Assembly: GCA_016210585.1 (NCBI GenBank)
Contig: JACQTX010000204.1
Span: 1 to 42,630, forward strand
From: Chloroflexota bacterium
GTDB taxonomy: Bacteria > Chloroflexota > Dehalococcoidia > Dehalococcoidales > JAFGLR01
Direction of reading: 5' to 3'
Length of the DNA stretch: 42,630 nt
Shown in pieces: positions 8,105 to 17,303 of the stretch. Each line of letters starts with the position of its first letter. The stretch's first letter is position 1. Made by a program: the position numbers and the translations under genes. The notes beneath the pieces are model-generated. The model saw nothing but the letters and a program-made list of their open reading frames with translations, did no database searches and had not been told where the DNA came from.

Positions 8105-8176
8105 GCGCCTGGGGAAGAGACGCCATTGCAGCCAGCATGTTTTTCTCCCAGTATGGGTTTGATAGGAGAAGTAGTA

Positions 8177-8494
8177 ATGGACGCACTATTGGTAATCAAT
8201 GCTGTTTTCCCCACCGGACAGATTGTGGCTACGAGGGGAGTTTACGATCTGGCGTGCCAGAACCCGGACTTTGCCAGGTTCATCCAGAAGTCCCTCAACC
8301 GCCACGTCAAAGGCGACTGGGGAGACGTGGATGACGAGGATAAGCAGACCAACGACCAGGCGCTCAAACAAGGGAATCGGTTGCTATCAGCCTACAACGA
8401 CGACCGCTTTCCAAGAAATGGCAATGCGACCATCTGGATAATCACCGAGGCTGACCGGAGCGCGACAACTATCCTCTTCCCTGACGAATATTGA
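8177..8494 (+). CDS. conserved-looking hypothetical protein
   Basis: ATG 8177 in the frame of ORF 8060-8494; MDALLVINAVFPTGQIVATRGVYDL...NDDRFP...IWIITEADRSATTILFPDEY. Confidence 0.6.
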   Translation: MDALLVINAVFPTGQIVATRGVYDLACQNPDFARFIQKSLNRHVKGDWGDVDDEDKQTNDQALKQGNRLLSAYNDDRFPRNGNATIWIITEADRSATTILFPDEY

Positions 8495-8567
8495 CCCGTT
8501 GAGCCTTGCGACTGTGGTAACTGTTCAAATCTACAGTGCTCACCATGCCCGAGAAAGGAGGTTCAAG

Positions 8568-8813
8568 ATGCCCGAACGAGTTGAGCTTCTTCAGGCAGAT
8601 ATTGAAGTGGAAGGACACCGCTTCACCGTTACGGCCATACCAACGGCAACATCGGGAAGCTGGTACACCGTCCAGGATGCCTGCGAGGTCTGGGGAGCGG
8701 TCGCCATAGGCCTTGATGGCACGGTGGTGGGTTGGCGAAGCCCTCCCGATGAGAAGTATCGCCTGCAGCTGGAAGAAGCCATTAAGAGGGCGTTCGGTCT
8801 GCCGGAAGTGTAG
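8568..8813 (+). CDS. hypothetical protein
   Basis: ATG 8568 after GAAAGGAGGTTCAAG RBS; MPERVELLQADIEVEGHRFTVTAIP... Confidence 0.55.
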   Translation: MPERVELLQADIEVEGHRFTVTAIPTATSGSWYTVQDACEVWGAVAIGLDGTVVGWRSPPDEKYRLQLEEAIKRAFGLPEV

Positions 8814-8861
8814 AGGCCAGGTGGCTCGAATCGAGTTACCCGTACCCGGAAAGGAGATGGG

Positions 8862-9068
8862 ATGGCTTACCAAGACCAACTGGAGTGCCCCCATTGCCAC
8901 AGGATGATTGATATCGAGACCGAAATTGAGGGCGATGACGGCTACATGAACCTGTACCCGATTGTAAAGCCGGCAAAGCTGAAGGCTCCAAAAGAGACGC
9001 GATTGGATGAGGTCGGACCGGGAAAAAGACCGGAAAACCAGGCAGAAGGGGGTGATATGAAGGACTAG
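8862..9068 (+). CDS. small zinc-ribbon-like hypothetical protein
   Basis: 68 aa with CPHCHRM motif; GGAAAGGAG RBS. Confidence 0.5.
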   Translation: MAYQDQLECPHCHRMIDIETEIEGDDGYMNLYPIVKPAKLKAPKETRLDEVGPGKRPENQAEGGDMKD

Positions 9069-9128
9069 CTGCGCGCAAAAAGGGGAGCACGTGCTCCGAA
9101 GATTGAACGGAGAGGAGGTGAAAAATAG

Positions 9129-9902
9129 ATGGCTAGAAGAAGTATCTGGAAAGGAGCTATCGCCTTTGGCATGGTGGCTATCCCTGCCAAGCTCTACTCG
9201 GCAACCGAGGACACGGACATCAGCCTGCACCAGTATCATAAGGACTGCGGCCACCGTATCTCCATGCCCAGGTATTGCGGCACCTGCCAGAAGATGCTGG
9301 CCACTGCCGACATTACCAAAGGCTACGAGGTGGGCGACAGCTATGTGCCTTTGTCTGAATCTGACTTCCAGAGCCTGCCCCTCAAATCGGTGAAGACGAT
9401 CGAGGTGGTGGAGTTTGTGGATGATCGCCAGATAGACCTCAGGTGCTACGACAAGCCCTACTTCCTGGCCTCGGATGAAGGGGGCTACAAAGCCTACCGG
9501 CTCTTTGTCATGGCGATGGCAGAGGCGAAACTGGCGGCAGTCGCCAAGCTCTGCTATCGCGAAAGGGAACGGCTGTCCGTTGTCCGCCCCTACCAGGGGG
9601 TAATGCTGCTGCAGACACTACGCTATGCCGATGAGCTGAAGGAATGCTTCGACCTCAAGCCACCGGAGTATCCCATCAGCAGCAAGGAGCTGGAGCTGGC
9701 CATATCCCTGGTCAAAGCCATGGCCGCCCCCCAGTTTGAGCTGGCCAGGTACCACGATGAATACCGCCAGGCGCTGGAGAAGCTGATTGAGGCCAAGATT
9801 GCCGGTGAAGCCTTGCCAGTTGCTCAGGAAGCCCAGTTCCCGGTATCCGATGTGGCGGATGCCTTACTTGCCAGCTTGAAGCTGGTAGAAGCGAAGCGGT
9901 GA
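9129..9902 (+). CDS. ku: non-homologous end joining protein Ku
   Basis: MARRSIWKGAIAFGMVAIPAKLYSATEDTDISLHQYHKDCGHRI... is the canonical bacterial Ku N-terminus; GGAGAGGAGG RBS. Confidence 0.93.
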   Translation: MARRSIWKGAIAFGMVAIPAKLYSATEDTDISLHQYHKDCGHRISMPRYCGTCQKMLATADITKGYEVGDSYVPLSESDFQSLPLKSVKTIEVVEFVDDRQIDLRCYDKPYFLASDEGGYKAYRLFVMAMAEAKLAAVAKLCYRERERLSVVRPYQGVMLLQTLRYADELKECFDLKPPEYPISSKELELAISLVKAMAAPQFELARYHDEYRQALEKLIEAKIAGEALPVAQEAQFPVSDVADALLASLKLVEAKR

Positions 9903-9991
9903 TAGCCGCTCAATGCGCTGGGCCTGAGAGCGATTTCAGGTTCAGGCATAAGGTGGCTATCCGTGACTGAATTCCAGTCGAATGGAAGGTA

Positions 9992-10891
9992 ATGAAAACG
10001 ATTAAACCAATGCTGGCCCAGACAGCCAGTGAACCGTTTGCCCACAAGGATTGGCTCTTTGAACTGAAGCTGGACGGGGTAAGGTGCGTCGCCTACCTGG
10101 ACAGGAAGACCCGACTGCAGGCGAGAAGTGGGCAGGATATTGCGGCCCAATTCCCCGAATTGCAGGAACTACACCGGCAGGCGGTGCAGCCCTGCATCCT
10201 GGATGGAGAGATTACTTGTGCCACTTTCAACCAAGTTCAGCACCGTATTCACAGGACTAAAGCCCTGGACATCAGGGTGGCCGCAAAGCTCTACCCGGCC
10301 CGCTTCTTTGCCTTTGACATCCTGAATATCGGCGGCAGAAGCACGATGCCCCTTGCTCAGACAGCCCGCAAGGAAACCCTGGCCACGGTGATGAAGGAAA
10401 GCGAGTATGGACTGACCCTGCCCTGGCGGGATGGTGAAGGGGTAGCCTTGTTTCGCGAAGTCCAAAGTCGCCGTCAGGAAGGTATTATGGCGAAGCTGAA
10501 GTCAGCGCCCTACGTAGAAGGAAAGCGGGTGAACTGGTGGCTCAAAATCAAGAACTTCCACGAAGGCACTTTCTATGTCTGCGGGCTGACCGAGGGCGAG
10601 AATGACCGCAAGGCCACCTTTGGCTCACTCATACTGGGAGAACTGAGAGACGGCAAATGGGTCTATGCCGGCAACGTCGGCACTGGCTTTGACCAGCAAC
10701 AACTCAGAGAGCTGTCCGCATACTTCGATGCTCTGAGGGGAGACTGTCCCTTCGAGCACGTGGATGTGGGACGGCCAGTCAAGCTGTGGACCAGGCCGAT
10801 TGTTCAGTGCGAAGTCCGGTTCCTTGAGCGGGGTGGCGACGGCAAGCTGCGCTTCCCCAGCTTCAGACAGCTAATGAGTGAGTTGCGGTAA
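9992..10891 (+). CDS. ligD: ATP-dependent DNA ligase (LigD ligase domain only)
   Basis: MKTIKPMLAQTA...WLFELKLDGVRC (nucleotidylation motif), ILDGEI, EGIMAKL, LKIKN. Confidence 0.88.
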   Translation: MKTIKPMLAQTASEPFAHKDWLFELKLDGVRCVAYLDRKTRLQARSGQDIAAQFPELQELHRQAVQPCILDGEITCATFNQVQHRIHRTKALDIRVAAKLYPARFFAFDILNIGGRSTMPLAQTARKETLATVMKESEYGLTLPWRDGEGVALFREVQSRRQEGIMAKLKSAPYVEGKRVNWWLKIKNFHEGTFYVCGLTEGENDRKATFGSLILGELRDGKWVYAGNVGTGFDQQQLRELSAYFDALRGDCPFEHVDVGRPVKLWTRPIVQCEVRFLERGGDGKLRFPSFRQLMSELR

Positions 10892-10949
10892 CCGAACTGC
10901 TGCACAGCCACTCATCGGAAAAGGCTAACCAGGCGTGATGCTGTCATTA

Positions 10950-11843
10950 TCATTCCAATGCCAGGCGCATTTGGCGGGCGTTTACTACGGCCTTGTCAGC
11001 ATAGCAGTTGTTGAAAAGCACGTGCACTTGTCCGACGCTGACGGCCAGCTTGTGGATTGGGGACACCCACTCCTTCAACTCGTCTTCACTGTAAAGGTAG
11101 TTGAAGCGTTCGGCCGTAGTAATGCCCGCCTTCTCCCAGGCCTCCGTGTTCCGGCCGTGGAAGCGCACTAACGCAATATCAGAGGTTACTTCCACAACGG
11201 GCGGCACACTTGACTTAAACCCCTGCGGCTCATCCACACAGACAAACGGCAGTTTGTTTTCACGGAGAAATGTCATCGTTCGTTCCGCATTCTTCTCATT
11301 CACCCAGGAGCTGTGCCGGAACTCAACGGCAATCCGGTATTGCGGCAGTCTTCGCTGGCATTCGAGAATATAGTCCCTCGGCTCATTCCCCGGGGAAAAC
11401 CAGGGCGGAAACTGGAACAGGACTACGCCTAGCTTGCCGGCGCTGTCCAGCGGCAGCAGGGCCCGCTCGAAGCGGCGCCAGATTTCGTCCAAAAGGCCCG
11501 AAGGGAAATCGCGCTGGTACAGGTTCTTCTTAGCTTTCAAATTGGCTGGTAAGGCTTCCCTGAGGTCTTTGGGCAGCGCCTGCTGAGGCGTGGGGTGCTG
11601 CGTGAGCAGGCGGAAGGCTTTGATGTCGAACATAAAACTGTCTGGAGTCCTGTCTACCCATAACCCGCTGGTCTTCTCGCTGGGCAAAGCATAGTAGGTG
11701 CTGTCCACTTCCACTATCGGAAACTGGCTAGCGTAGTAGCGCAGCCGTTCCTCGGCCGAAGTTGCCGAGGGCGGGTAGAATCGGCCGCTGGCAATCAGCG
11801 TCGGCTCAGTCCATGAGGTTATCCCTACCAGGATTTCACCCAT
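10950..11843 (-). CDS. DUF72 domain-containing protein
   Basis: 297 aa; GITSWTEPTLIASGRFYPP, YASQFPIVEVDSTYYALPS, FRHSSW, FNN..A..NA. Confidence 0.88.
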   Translation of the reverse strand: MGEILVGITSWTEPTLIASGRFYPPSATSAEERLRYYASQFPIVEVDSTYYALPSEKTSGLWVDRTPDSFMFDIKAFRLLTQHPTPQQALPKDLREALPANLKAKKNLYQRDFPSGLLDEIWRRFERALLPLDSAGKLGVVLFQFPPWFSPGNEPRDYILECQRRLPQYRIAVEFRHSSWVNEKNAERTMTFLRENKLPFVCVDEPQGFKSSVPPVVEVTSDIALVRFHGRNTEAWEKAGITTAERFNYLYSEDELKEWVSPIHKLAVSVGQVHVLFNNCYADKAVVNARQMRLALE

Positions 11844-11852
11844 GTTATGTCT

Positions 11853-13892
11853 TCAGCGCCACATCTGGCGGATTCTATCGGCGATTCGGCCGGGAGGCAC
11901 ATTATCTGCTACCTCGTCTGCATTGCGGTGGCCATCTCCGGCTACCACCGCGTCCATTGTCGCTGTCACGTCCGGCGTGAAGAACCGGCAGCACTGGGCG
12001 TAGCTGTGGTTATCCGTGAGTCCCCGTGACTTGTGGTAGTAGCGGAGCGGCCAGAGGACATACAGGAAGTCACGGGCACGCGTCATGGCCACGTAAGTCA
12101 ACCGAAGCTCTTCTTCAACCTGGCCATTGTCGCCGGTGGCCATGTCAGACGGGAGGCACCCATCGGCGGCATGGATGAGATAGACAACGTCCCATTCCAA
12201 TCCTTTGGCCGAATGGATGGTTGACAGCACCAGCCAGTCTTCATCGCGGCTCGGGGGCCCGGCCAGGTCTCCGGTGGAAACCGGCGGGTCGAGAATCAGC
12301 TCGGCCAGAAACTGCCGGCGTGAGTCGTAGCGCCGGGCAAGCTCGCCGAGGTGCTCGATGTCGTTCGCCCGCGGTCCGGGATCCTCGTAATTCCGTTCCA
12401 GCAACGGCAGGTAGAACTCGCCTATCCTTTCGACCTGTGCCGAGGGTCTATCATCTGCCATGCTCTGCAGGTCGCCCATGAGCGAGGCCAGCCCCGCCAT
12501 CTCCTCTTGTGCTGCCGGCGGTGCTTTGAACGTGGCCAGCGATGACTGTGTGCCATGATTGGCCAGGACATGCTGGAATGCCGCCCCCGCTGTTACCGGT
12601 CCCACCCCTCGTAACAGCTGCAGGACGCGAAACCAGGCCATTTCATCCCGGGGGTTTTCGCTAATCCGCAGGAAACTGATAAGGTCTTTCACATGGGCGG
12701 CTTCCAGGAAGCGGAGGCCGCCATACTTGTGAAAGGGGATATTGTGGCGCACCAGGGCCAGCTCCAGAGACTGGGAGTGTGAGGCAGCCCGGAAAAGCAC
12801 GGCCTGTTTGCGCAGTGGTATGCCCTGCTCGTAGTGCTCGAGCACCTGACGGATGACCGTTTCGTCTTGACGGGTCTCATCCGGACAGGTAATGAGATGG
12901 GGCCGTTGGCCGCCGTCGCGCTTCGACCACAGCTCCTTTGAGTAGCGCTCGCGGGCCTGGCCGATGACGCGGTTGGTGGTCTCCAGTATAGGCCGGAGCG
13001 AGCGGTAGTTCTGTTCCAGCGTCACGACCCTCGTGCCGGGAAATTGGATGGGGAAGTCGAGCATGTTGCGTATTGTTGCGGAACGAAAGCTGTAGATACT
13101 CTGGGCATCATCGCCGACCACGGTGATGCTATTGTTGAACCGGCGCATGCCCAGCAGAATCCCCGACTGTATCGGGTTGGTATCCTGGTATTCATCCACG
13201 AGGATATGGTCGAAACGGCTGCCGATACTGCGGGCGAGGGCTTCTTCCTGGAGCAGGTAATACCAGTAGAGGAGGAGGTCGTCGTAGTCCAGGATATTTT
13301 GCTGTTGTTTGCGCTGGACGTATTCCCGGAAAAGCTGGTTGAGTTCGTCCTGCCACATGAGGCACCAGGGGAAGTCACGGCGGAGGATAGCCTCAAGCTC
13401 TTCGTTGCCATTGACGCGGCGGGAGTAGATGTCCAGGCAGGTGCTCTTGCGCGGGAAGCGCTTGTCTTTGGTCGAAAAGGAGAGATTGTTGCGGACGACA
13501 TTGAGGCAGTCCTCAGCGTCGGTGCGGTCAAGGATGGTGAAATCGGGCGAAAGGCCGGCGGATTGGGCGTATATCCGGAGAAGCCGGTTGGCCGTGGCAT
13601 GGAAGGTGCCGCCCCAGACATGCCGGGCCAGGGAATCGTCTGAAGCAGCCGGAGATGTTGCCCGCTTCAGCATCTCTTCGGCAGCACGCCGGGTGAACGT
13701 GATCAGCAGGATACGTTCCGGCGGGACTCCCTGGGCAATGAGGTAGGCGACACGGTAAGCGAGTGTGCGTGTTTTCCCAGTGCCGGCCCCGGCTACAATG
13801 AGTAACGGCCCGTTGCCATAGGTGACCGCTTCCCGCTGTCGGGGGTTCAAGTCGGCAAGTAGCTTCTGTATGTCTTTGCCCATCTTCACCAC
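11853..13892 (-). CDS. UvrD/Rep-family ATP-dependent DNA helicase
   Basis: LNPRQREAV, Walker A GAGTGKT, Walker B ILVDEYQDTN, GDDAQSIYSFRSA, TIHSAKGLEWDVVYL. Confidence 0.93.
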   Translation of the reverse strand: MVKMGKDIQKLLADLNPRQREAVTYGNGPLLIVAGAGTGKTRTLAYRVAYLIAQGVPPERILLITFTRRAAEEMLKRATSPAASDDSLARHVWGGTFHATANRLLRIYAQSAGLSPDFTILDRTDAEDCLNVVRNNLSFSTKDKRFPRKSTCLDIYSRRVNGNEELEAILRRDFPWCLMWQDELNQLFREYVQRKQQQNILDYDDLLLYWYYLLQEEALARSIGSRFDHILVDEYQDTNPIQSGILLGMRRFNNSITVVGDDAQSIYSFRSATIRNMLDFPIQFPGTRVVTLEQNYRSLRPILETTNRVIGQARERYSKELWSKRDGGQRPHLITCPDETRQDETVIRQVLEHYEQGIPLRKQAVLFRAASHSQSLELALVRHNIPFHKYGGLRFLEAAHVKDLISFLRISENPRDEMAWFRVLQLLRGVGPVTAGAAFQHVLANHGTQSSLATFKAPPAAQEEMAGLASLMGDLQSMADDRPSAQVERIGEFYLPLLERNYEDPGPRANDIEHLGELARRYDSRRQFLAELILDPPVSTGDLAGPPSRDEDWLVLSTIHSAKGLEWDVVYLIHAADGCLPSDMATGDNGQVEEELRLTYVAMTRARDFLYVLWPLRYYHKSRGLTDNHSYAQCCRFFTPDVTATMDAVVAGDGHRNADEVADNVPPGRIADRIRQMWR

Positions 13893-13939
13893 CAGTCCGC
13901 CTGTTATACCGCATTGTAGCAGTTTGCGGCGCGGACTGG

Positions 13940-16900
13940 CTAGCAGAAATTCCTGGCCCTCGGTGCGGCAGAGGCGGCGGTGGCGTGCTCTTGCAAGGGT
14001 ATGACCTGTTTGGCTATGATGTTGCTGATACCCTCCTTTTTCTGCAGCACCCCTTCGATAACAAGCAACGGCTCCGTGCGGACGATGTAACGGTATTTTT
14101 GGTAGACATCCGGTCTGAGGACAATGTTAAGCAGACCGGTCTCATCTTCGATGGTGAGGAAGACATGACCTTTGGCCGTCGCCGGGGCCTGGCGGCAGAC
14201 TACGTAGCCCGCTGTCTTAACTCTGGTGCCAGATGATAACGCCATGACTCTGGCGCCGGTCAGGATACCATCTCCGGAGATGGTGCTTCTGATTAGCTGC
14301 ATGGGGTGAAGGCGAGCGGAAAGCCCCTGGACACTATACTCGGCAGCCAGCTTTTCCCAATCGGTCATGCCCGGCAGGGGCACCTGATAGGTGTGGTATT
14401 CCAGGGCCAGGGTATCGCGCCCGGCCTGCTCCAGCTCCCCCAACTCCCAGAGCAACTGGCGGCGGGGGACATTGAAGCTATCCATCGCCCCGGCCAGGAT
14501 AAGGTTTTCTATTTCTGCCCGGCCCAGCCGGGTCCGGCGGTAGAAATCTTCTAAGGAAAGGAAGGAGGCTGCTCCTCTTGCCTGCTCCATGTCGTCTATC
14601 GCCGTCTCACCCATTTCCTTAACATAGCAAAAGCCGAGGCGGAGCTTACTCCTCTCTACCGTGCACCTGCCCTGGCTGTGGTTGATGTCCACAGGCAGCA
14701 CTGGCACGCCGTGACGTTTGGCATCCCCCACGATAACCTCCGGCGTGTAGAAGCCCATCGGCTGGTTGTTCAACAATGCCGCATAGAACTCGGCGGGATA
14801 GTAATACTTCAGCCAGGCCGACTCGTAGGCCAGCAGGGCAAAGCTGGCAGCATGGCTCTTGCAGAAGCCGTACTCGGCAAAGCCTTTGAGGGTATCGAAT
14901 ACCCTGGTCGCCACGTCCTCACCTATATTGTTTCGCTGCGCCCCTTCCAGGAAGCGCTGCCGCATGTCTTCTATAGCCTGCCGGGAGCGCTTGTGGCTCA
15001 TTGCCCGCCTTAAAGAGTCCGCTTCACCGGGACTGAAACCGGCCACGGCGATGGCGGCTTGCAAGACCTGCTCCTGGAACAGAATCACACCCAGCGTTTC
15101 CTCCAGGATGGGCTTCAAGATTCTATGCGGGTAGGTGACCTTTTCCTTGCCCTGCCGTCGGTTAATATAGGGATGTACCATGTTGCCCTGTAGCGGGCCG
15201 GGACGGATGATAGCTACTTCTACGGTCAGGTCCTCTATGGAGCGTGGCCTGGTGCGGGGTAAAGTCTGTATCTGGGCACGGCTTTCCACCTGGAAGACGC
15301 CCAGCGTGTCGCCGCGGCAAATCATGTCATAGACCTGGCCGTCATCAAGCGGAATTCGGGACAGGTCGAAACCGGCATTATGCCCCTGCTTAACCAGGTT
15401 GACCGCCTCGTCAATGAGCGAGAGCATACGGAGGCCGAGGATGTCCACCTTGACCAGCCCGGCCTTTTCTACGCCGTCCTTGTCCCATTGGCAGACTACC
15501 CGTCCCGGCATGCTCGCTCGCTCCAGGGGCACAATATCGCAAAGGGGACAGGAGGCGATTATCATGCCGCCGACATGAATGGAGAGATGACGGGGAAAGT
15601 TAGCTATCTCCTTGCAGAAAGAGAGGAAATATTGCCAGGGTAAGGTGGTGACGTAAGGGCGAAACTTTTCCAGGCTGCCCAGGTCGTCACCTATCTCCCG
15701 GGCGCTGTAAGCCCCGACAGTCTTGGCCATCTGGTCGAGGATGGCGGCCGGCATGCCCAGTACCTTGCCCACTTCCCGTATAGCGTTACGGGCCTGGAAG
15801 GTGATATAGGTGCAGACCATGGCCGTATGCTCTTCACCATATTTTTGATAGACATACTGGATGAGCTTTTCACGGTGGTTGGTGGAAACGTCAATATCTA
15901 TATCCGGGATGGCCGACATCTCCTCGTTGATGAACCGGCCGACAAATAGCTTATTCCGGATAGGGTCAACCCTGGTTATGCCCAGGACGTAGGCAATAAT
16001 GGAGTTTGCCGCCGAGCCTCTACCCTGTGCCGGGATACCGTTCCTGCGGGCATAGTCCATGATGTCCCAGACAATCAGGAAATAGCCGGAGAGGCCGAGC
16101 TTGCGGATGAGGTCAAGCTCATAGCTCACCTGGCTTCTTACCTTTTCGGAGAGGTCGCCATAGCGCTCTTTCGCCTTCTGCCAGCACAGCCCGGCCAGAT
16201 AGCTATCGGCGGTCTCACCAGCGGACAGCGGGAACTCAGGGAAACGGTAGGCGGCAAAGTTGAGGTCAACGTTACACTCACTGGCAATACGCAGGGTGTT
16301 TTCCAGTGCCTGCGGGTGTTCTTTGAATAGAGAAGCCATTTCCGCAGCAGGCTTGAGGTAAAACTCGGCGTTGGGGCGGCGCACATGCCCCGATTTATCG
16401 AGAGTAGTGCGGTTTTTGATGCAGACCAGGATGTCATGCAGGCGGTGCCTGTCTGGGGTAGTGTAGTCCACATTATTGGTGGCAACGTATCTTACGCCCA
16501 TGGTGTCCGCTAAATCTACCAGTTGCCGGCAGAGCGGGGTGTCCCCGGGACACAGGTTGTTCTGCAATTCAATGAAGAAGTTGTCGCCGAAGATGCTCAG
16601 GTATTTTCTGACCGCCATCTGTGCCTGCTCCTTCTTGCTGGCAAAAAGCAGGCTGGGGATTTCCCCTTTCCGGCAGCCAGACAGGCAGATGAGGCCGTCC
16701 GCATGCTTGCCCAGTATTGCCAGGTCGGTGGCCGGGCTGCCTTTGCTGTGGTCTAGCTGTGCCTTTGTTATGATGCGGCACAGGTTGGCATAGCCCTGGT
16801 TGTTTCTCGCCAGCAGGGTGATGTGATGTCCGCCGCTGAGGGTAAGCTCAACTCCAATGACTGGCTTAACCCCCAGTTTGCGGGCTGACTTATGGAAGTC

Positions 16901-17044
16901 AATGGCACCATATAAGCCATTGTGGTCGGTCAGCGCCAGGGCCGGCATATCAAGCTCTTTAGCCCGGGCGACCAGCTCCTCCGGCGGCGAGGCCCCGTCC
17001 AGCAGGGAGAAATGAGAGTGGCAATGCAGCTCGATGTAGTCCAT
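13940..17044 (-). CDS. dnaE2: error-prone DNA polymerase III alpha (DnaE2/ImuC type)
   Basis: N-terminal PHP domain HCHSHFSLLDGAS, catalytic PDIDIDV, FCKSHAASFALLAY, short C-terminus after the OB domain ending ARNFC; adjacent to imuB. Confidence 0.88.
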   Translation of the reverse strand: MDYIELHCHSHFSLLDGASPPEELVARAKELDMPALALTDHNGLYGAIDFHKSARKLGVKPVIGVELTLSGGHHITLLARNNQGYANLCRIITKAQLDHSKGSPATDLAILGKHADGLICLSGCRKGEIPSLLFASKKEQAQMAVRKYLSIFGDNFFIELQNNLCPGDTPLCRQLVDLADTMGVRYVATNNVDYTTPDRHRLHDILVCIKNRTTLDKSGHVRRPNAEFYLKPAAEMASLFKEHPQALENTLRIASECNVDLNFAAYRFPEFPLSAGETADSYLAGLCWQKAKERYGDLSEKVRSQVSYELDLIRKLGLSGYFLIVWDIMDYARRNGIPAQGRGSAANSIIAYVLGITRVDPIRNKLFVGRFINEEMSAIPDIDIDVSTNHREKLIQYVYQKYGEEHTAMVCTYITFQARNAIREVGKVLGMPAAILDQMAKTVGAYSAREIGDDLGSLEKFRPYVTTLPWQYFLSFCKEIANFPRHLSIHVGGMIIASCPLCDIVPLERASMPGRVVCQWDKDGVEKAGLVKVDILGLRMLSLIDEAVNLVKQGHNAGFDLSRIPLDDGQVYDMICRGDTLGVFQVESRAQIQTLPRTRPRSIEDLTVEVAIIRPGPLQGNMVHPYINRRQGKEKVTYPHRILKPILEETLGVILFQEQVLQAAIAVAGFSPGEADSLRRAMSHKRSRQAIEDMRQRFLEGAQRNNIGEDVATRVFDTLKGFAEYGFCKSHAASFALLAYESAWLKYYYPAEFYAALLNNQPMGFYTPEVIVGDAKRHGVPVLPVDINHSQGRCTVERSKLRLGFCYVKEMGETAIDDMEQARGAASFLSLEDFYRRTRLGRAEIENLILAGAMDSFNVPRRQLLWELGELEQAGRDTLALEYHTYQVPLPGMTDWEKLAAEYSVQGLSARLHPMQLIRSTISGDGILTGARVMALSSGTRVKTAGYVVCRQAPATAKGHVFLTIEDETGLLNIVLRPDVYQKYRYIVRTEPLLVIEGVLQKKEGISNIIAKQVIPLQEHATAASAAPRARNFC

Positions 17045-17048
17045 GGGC

Positions 17049-17303
17049 TCAGTCCCGCAGCTTGCTCAGATACCACCTGCCGGCTACCAGGTCATGGTAG
17101 ATGTCATAGACCAGCCCTTGCGCTGTCTCAACTCTGAAATAGTCGCGCCGTATTTCTTCAGCCCACCAGCCATCGGCTATCCGCCAGTGCTCATAGATAC
17201 TGAGCACCCGGTGCATACGGCCATTCCGCTTGAGGTTGAGCGGCTTACCGTCACTATCTGTTTTGACCTCTATTTCTGGCAGACTGCCTGTTTGTCCGGT
17301 CAT
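17049..17303 (-). CDS. DUF6504-like small protein of the imuB-dnaE2 locus
   Basis: 84 aa, W/Y/R-rich (HRVLSIYEHWRIADGWW...YFRVETAQGLVYDIYHD...WYL); ATGA overlap with imuB. Confidence 0.65.
   Translation of the reverse strand: MTGQTGSLPEIEVKTDSDGKPLNLKRNGRMHRVLSIYEHWRIADGWWAEEIRRDYFRVETAQGLVYDIYHDLVAGRWYLSKLRD

Noticed and set aside
13044-13643. Overlapping ORFs on both strands within uvrD (e.g. 13044-13643 +, 13022-13621 -)
   Set aside because: High-GC shadow ORFs inside a clear UvrD coding frame.
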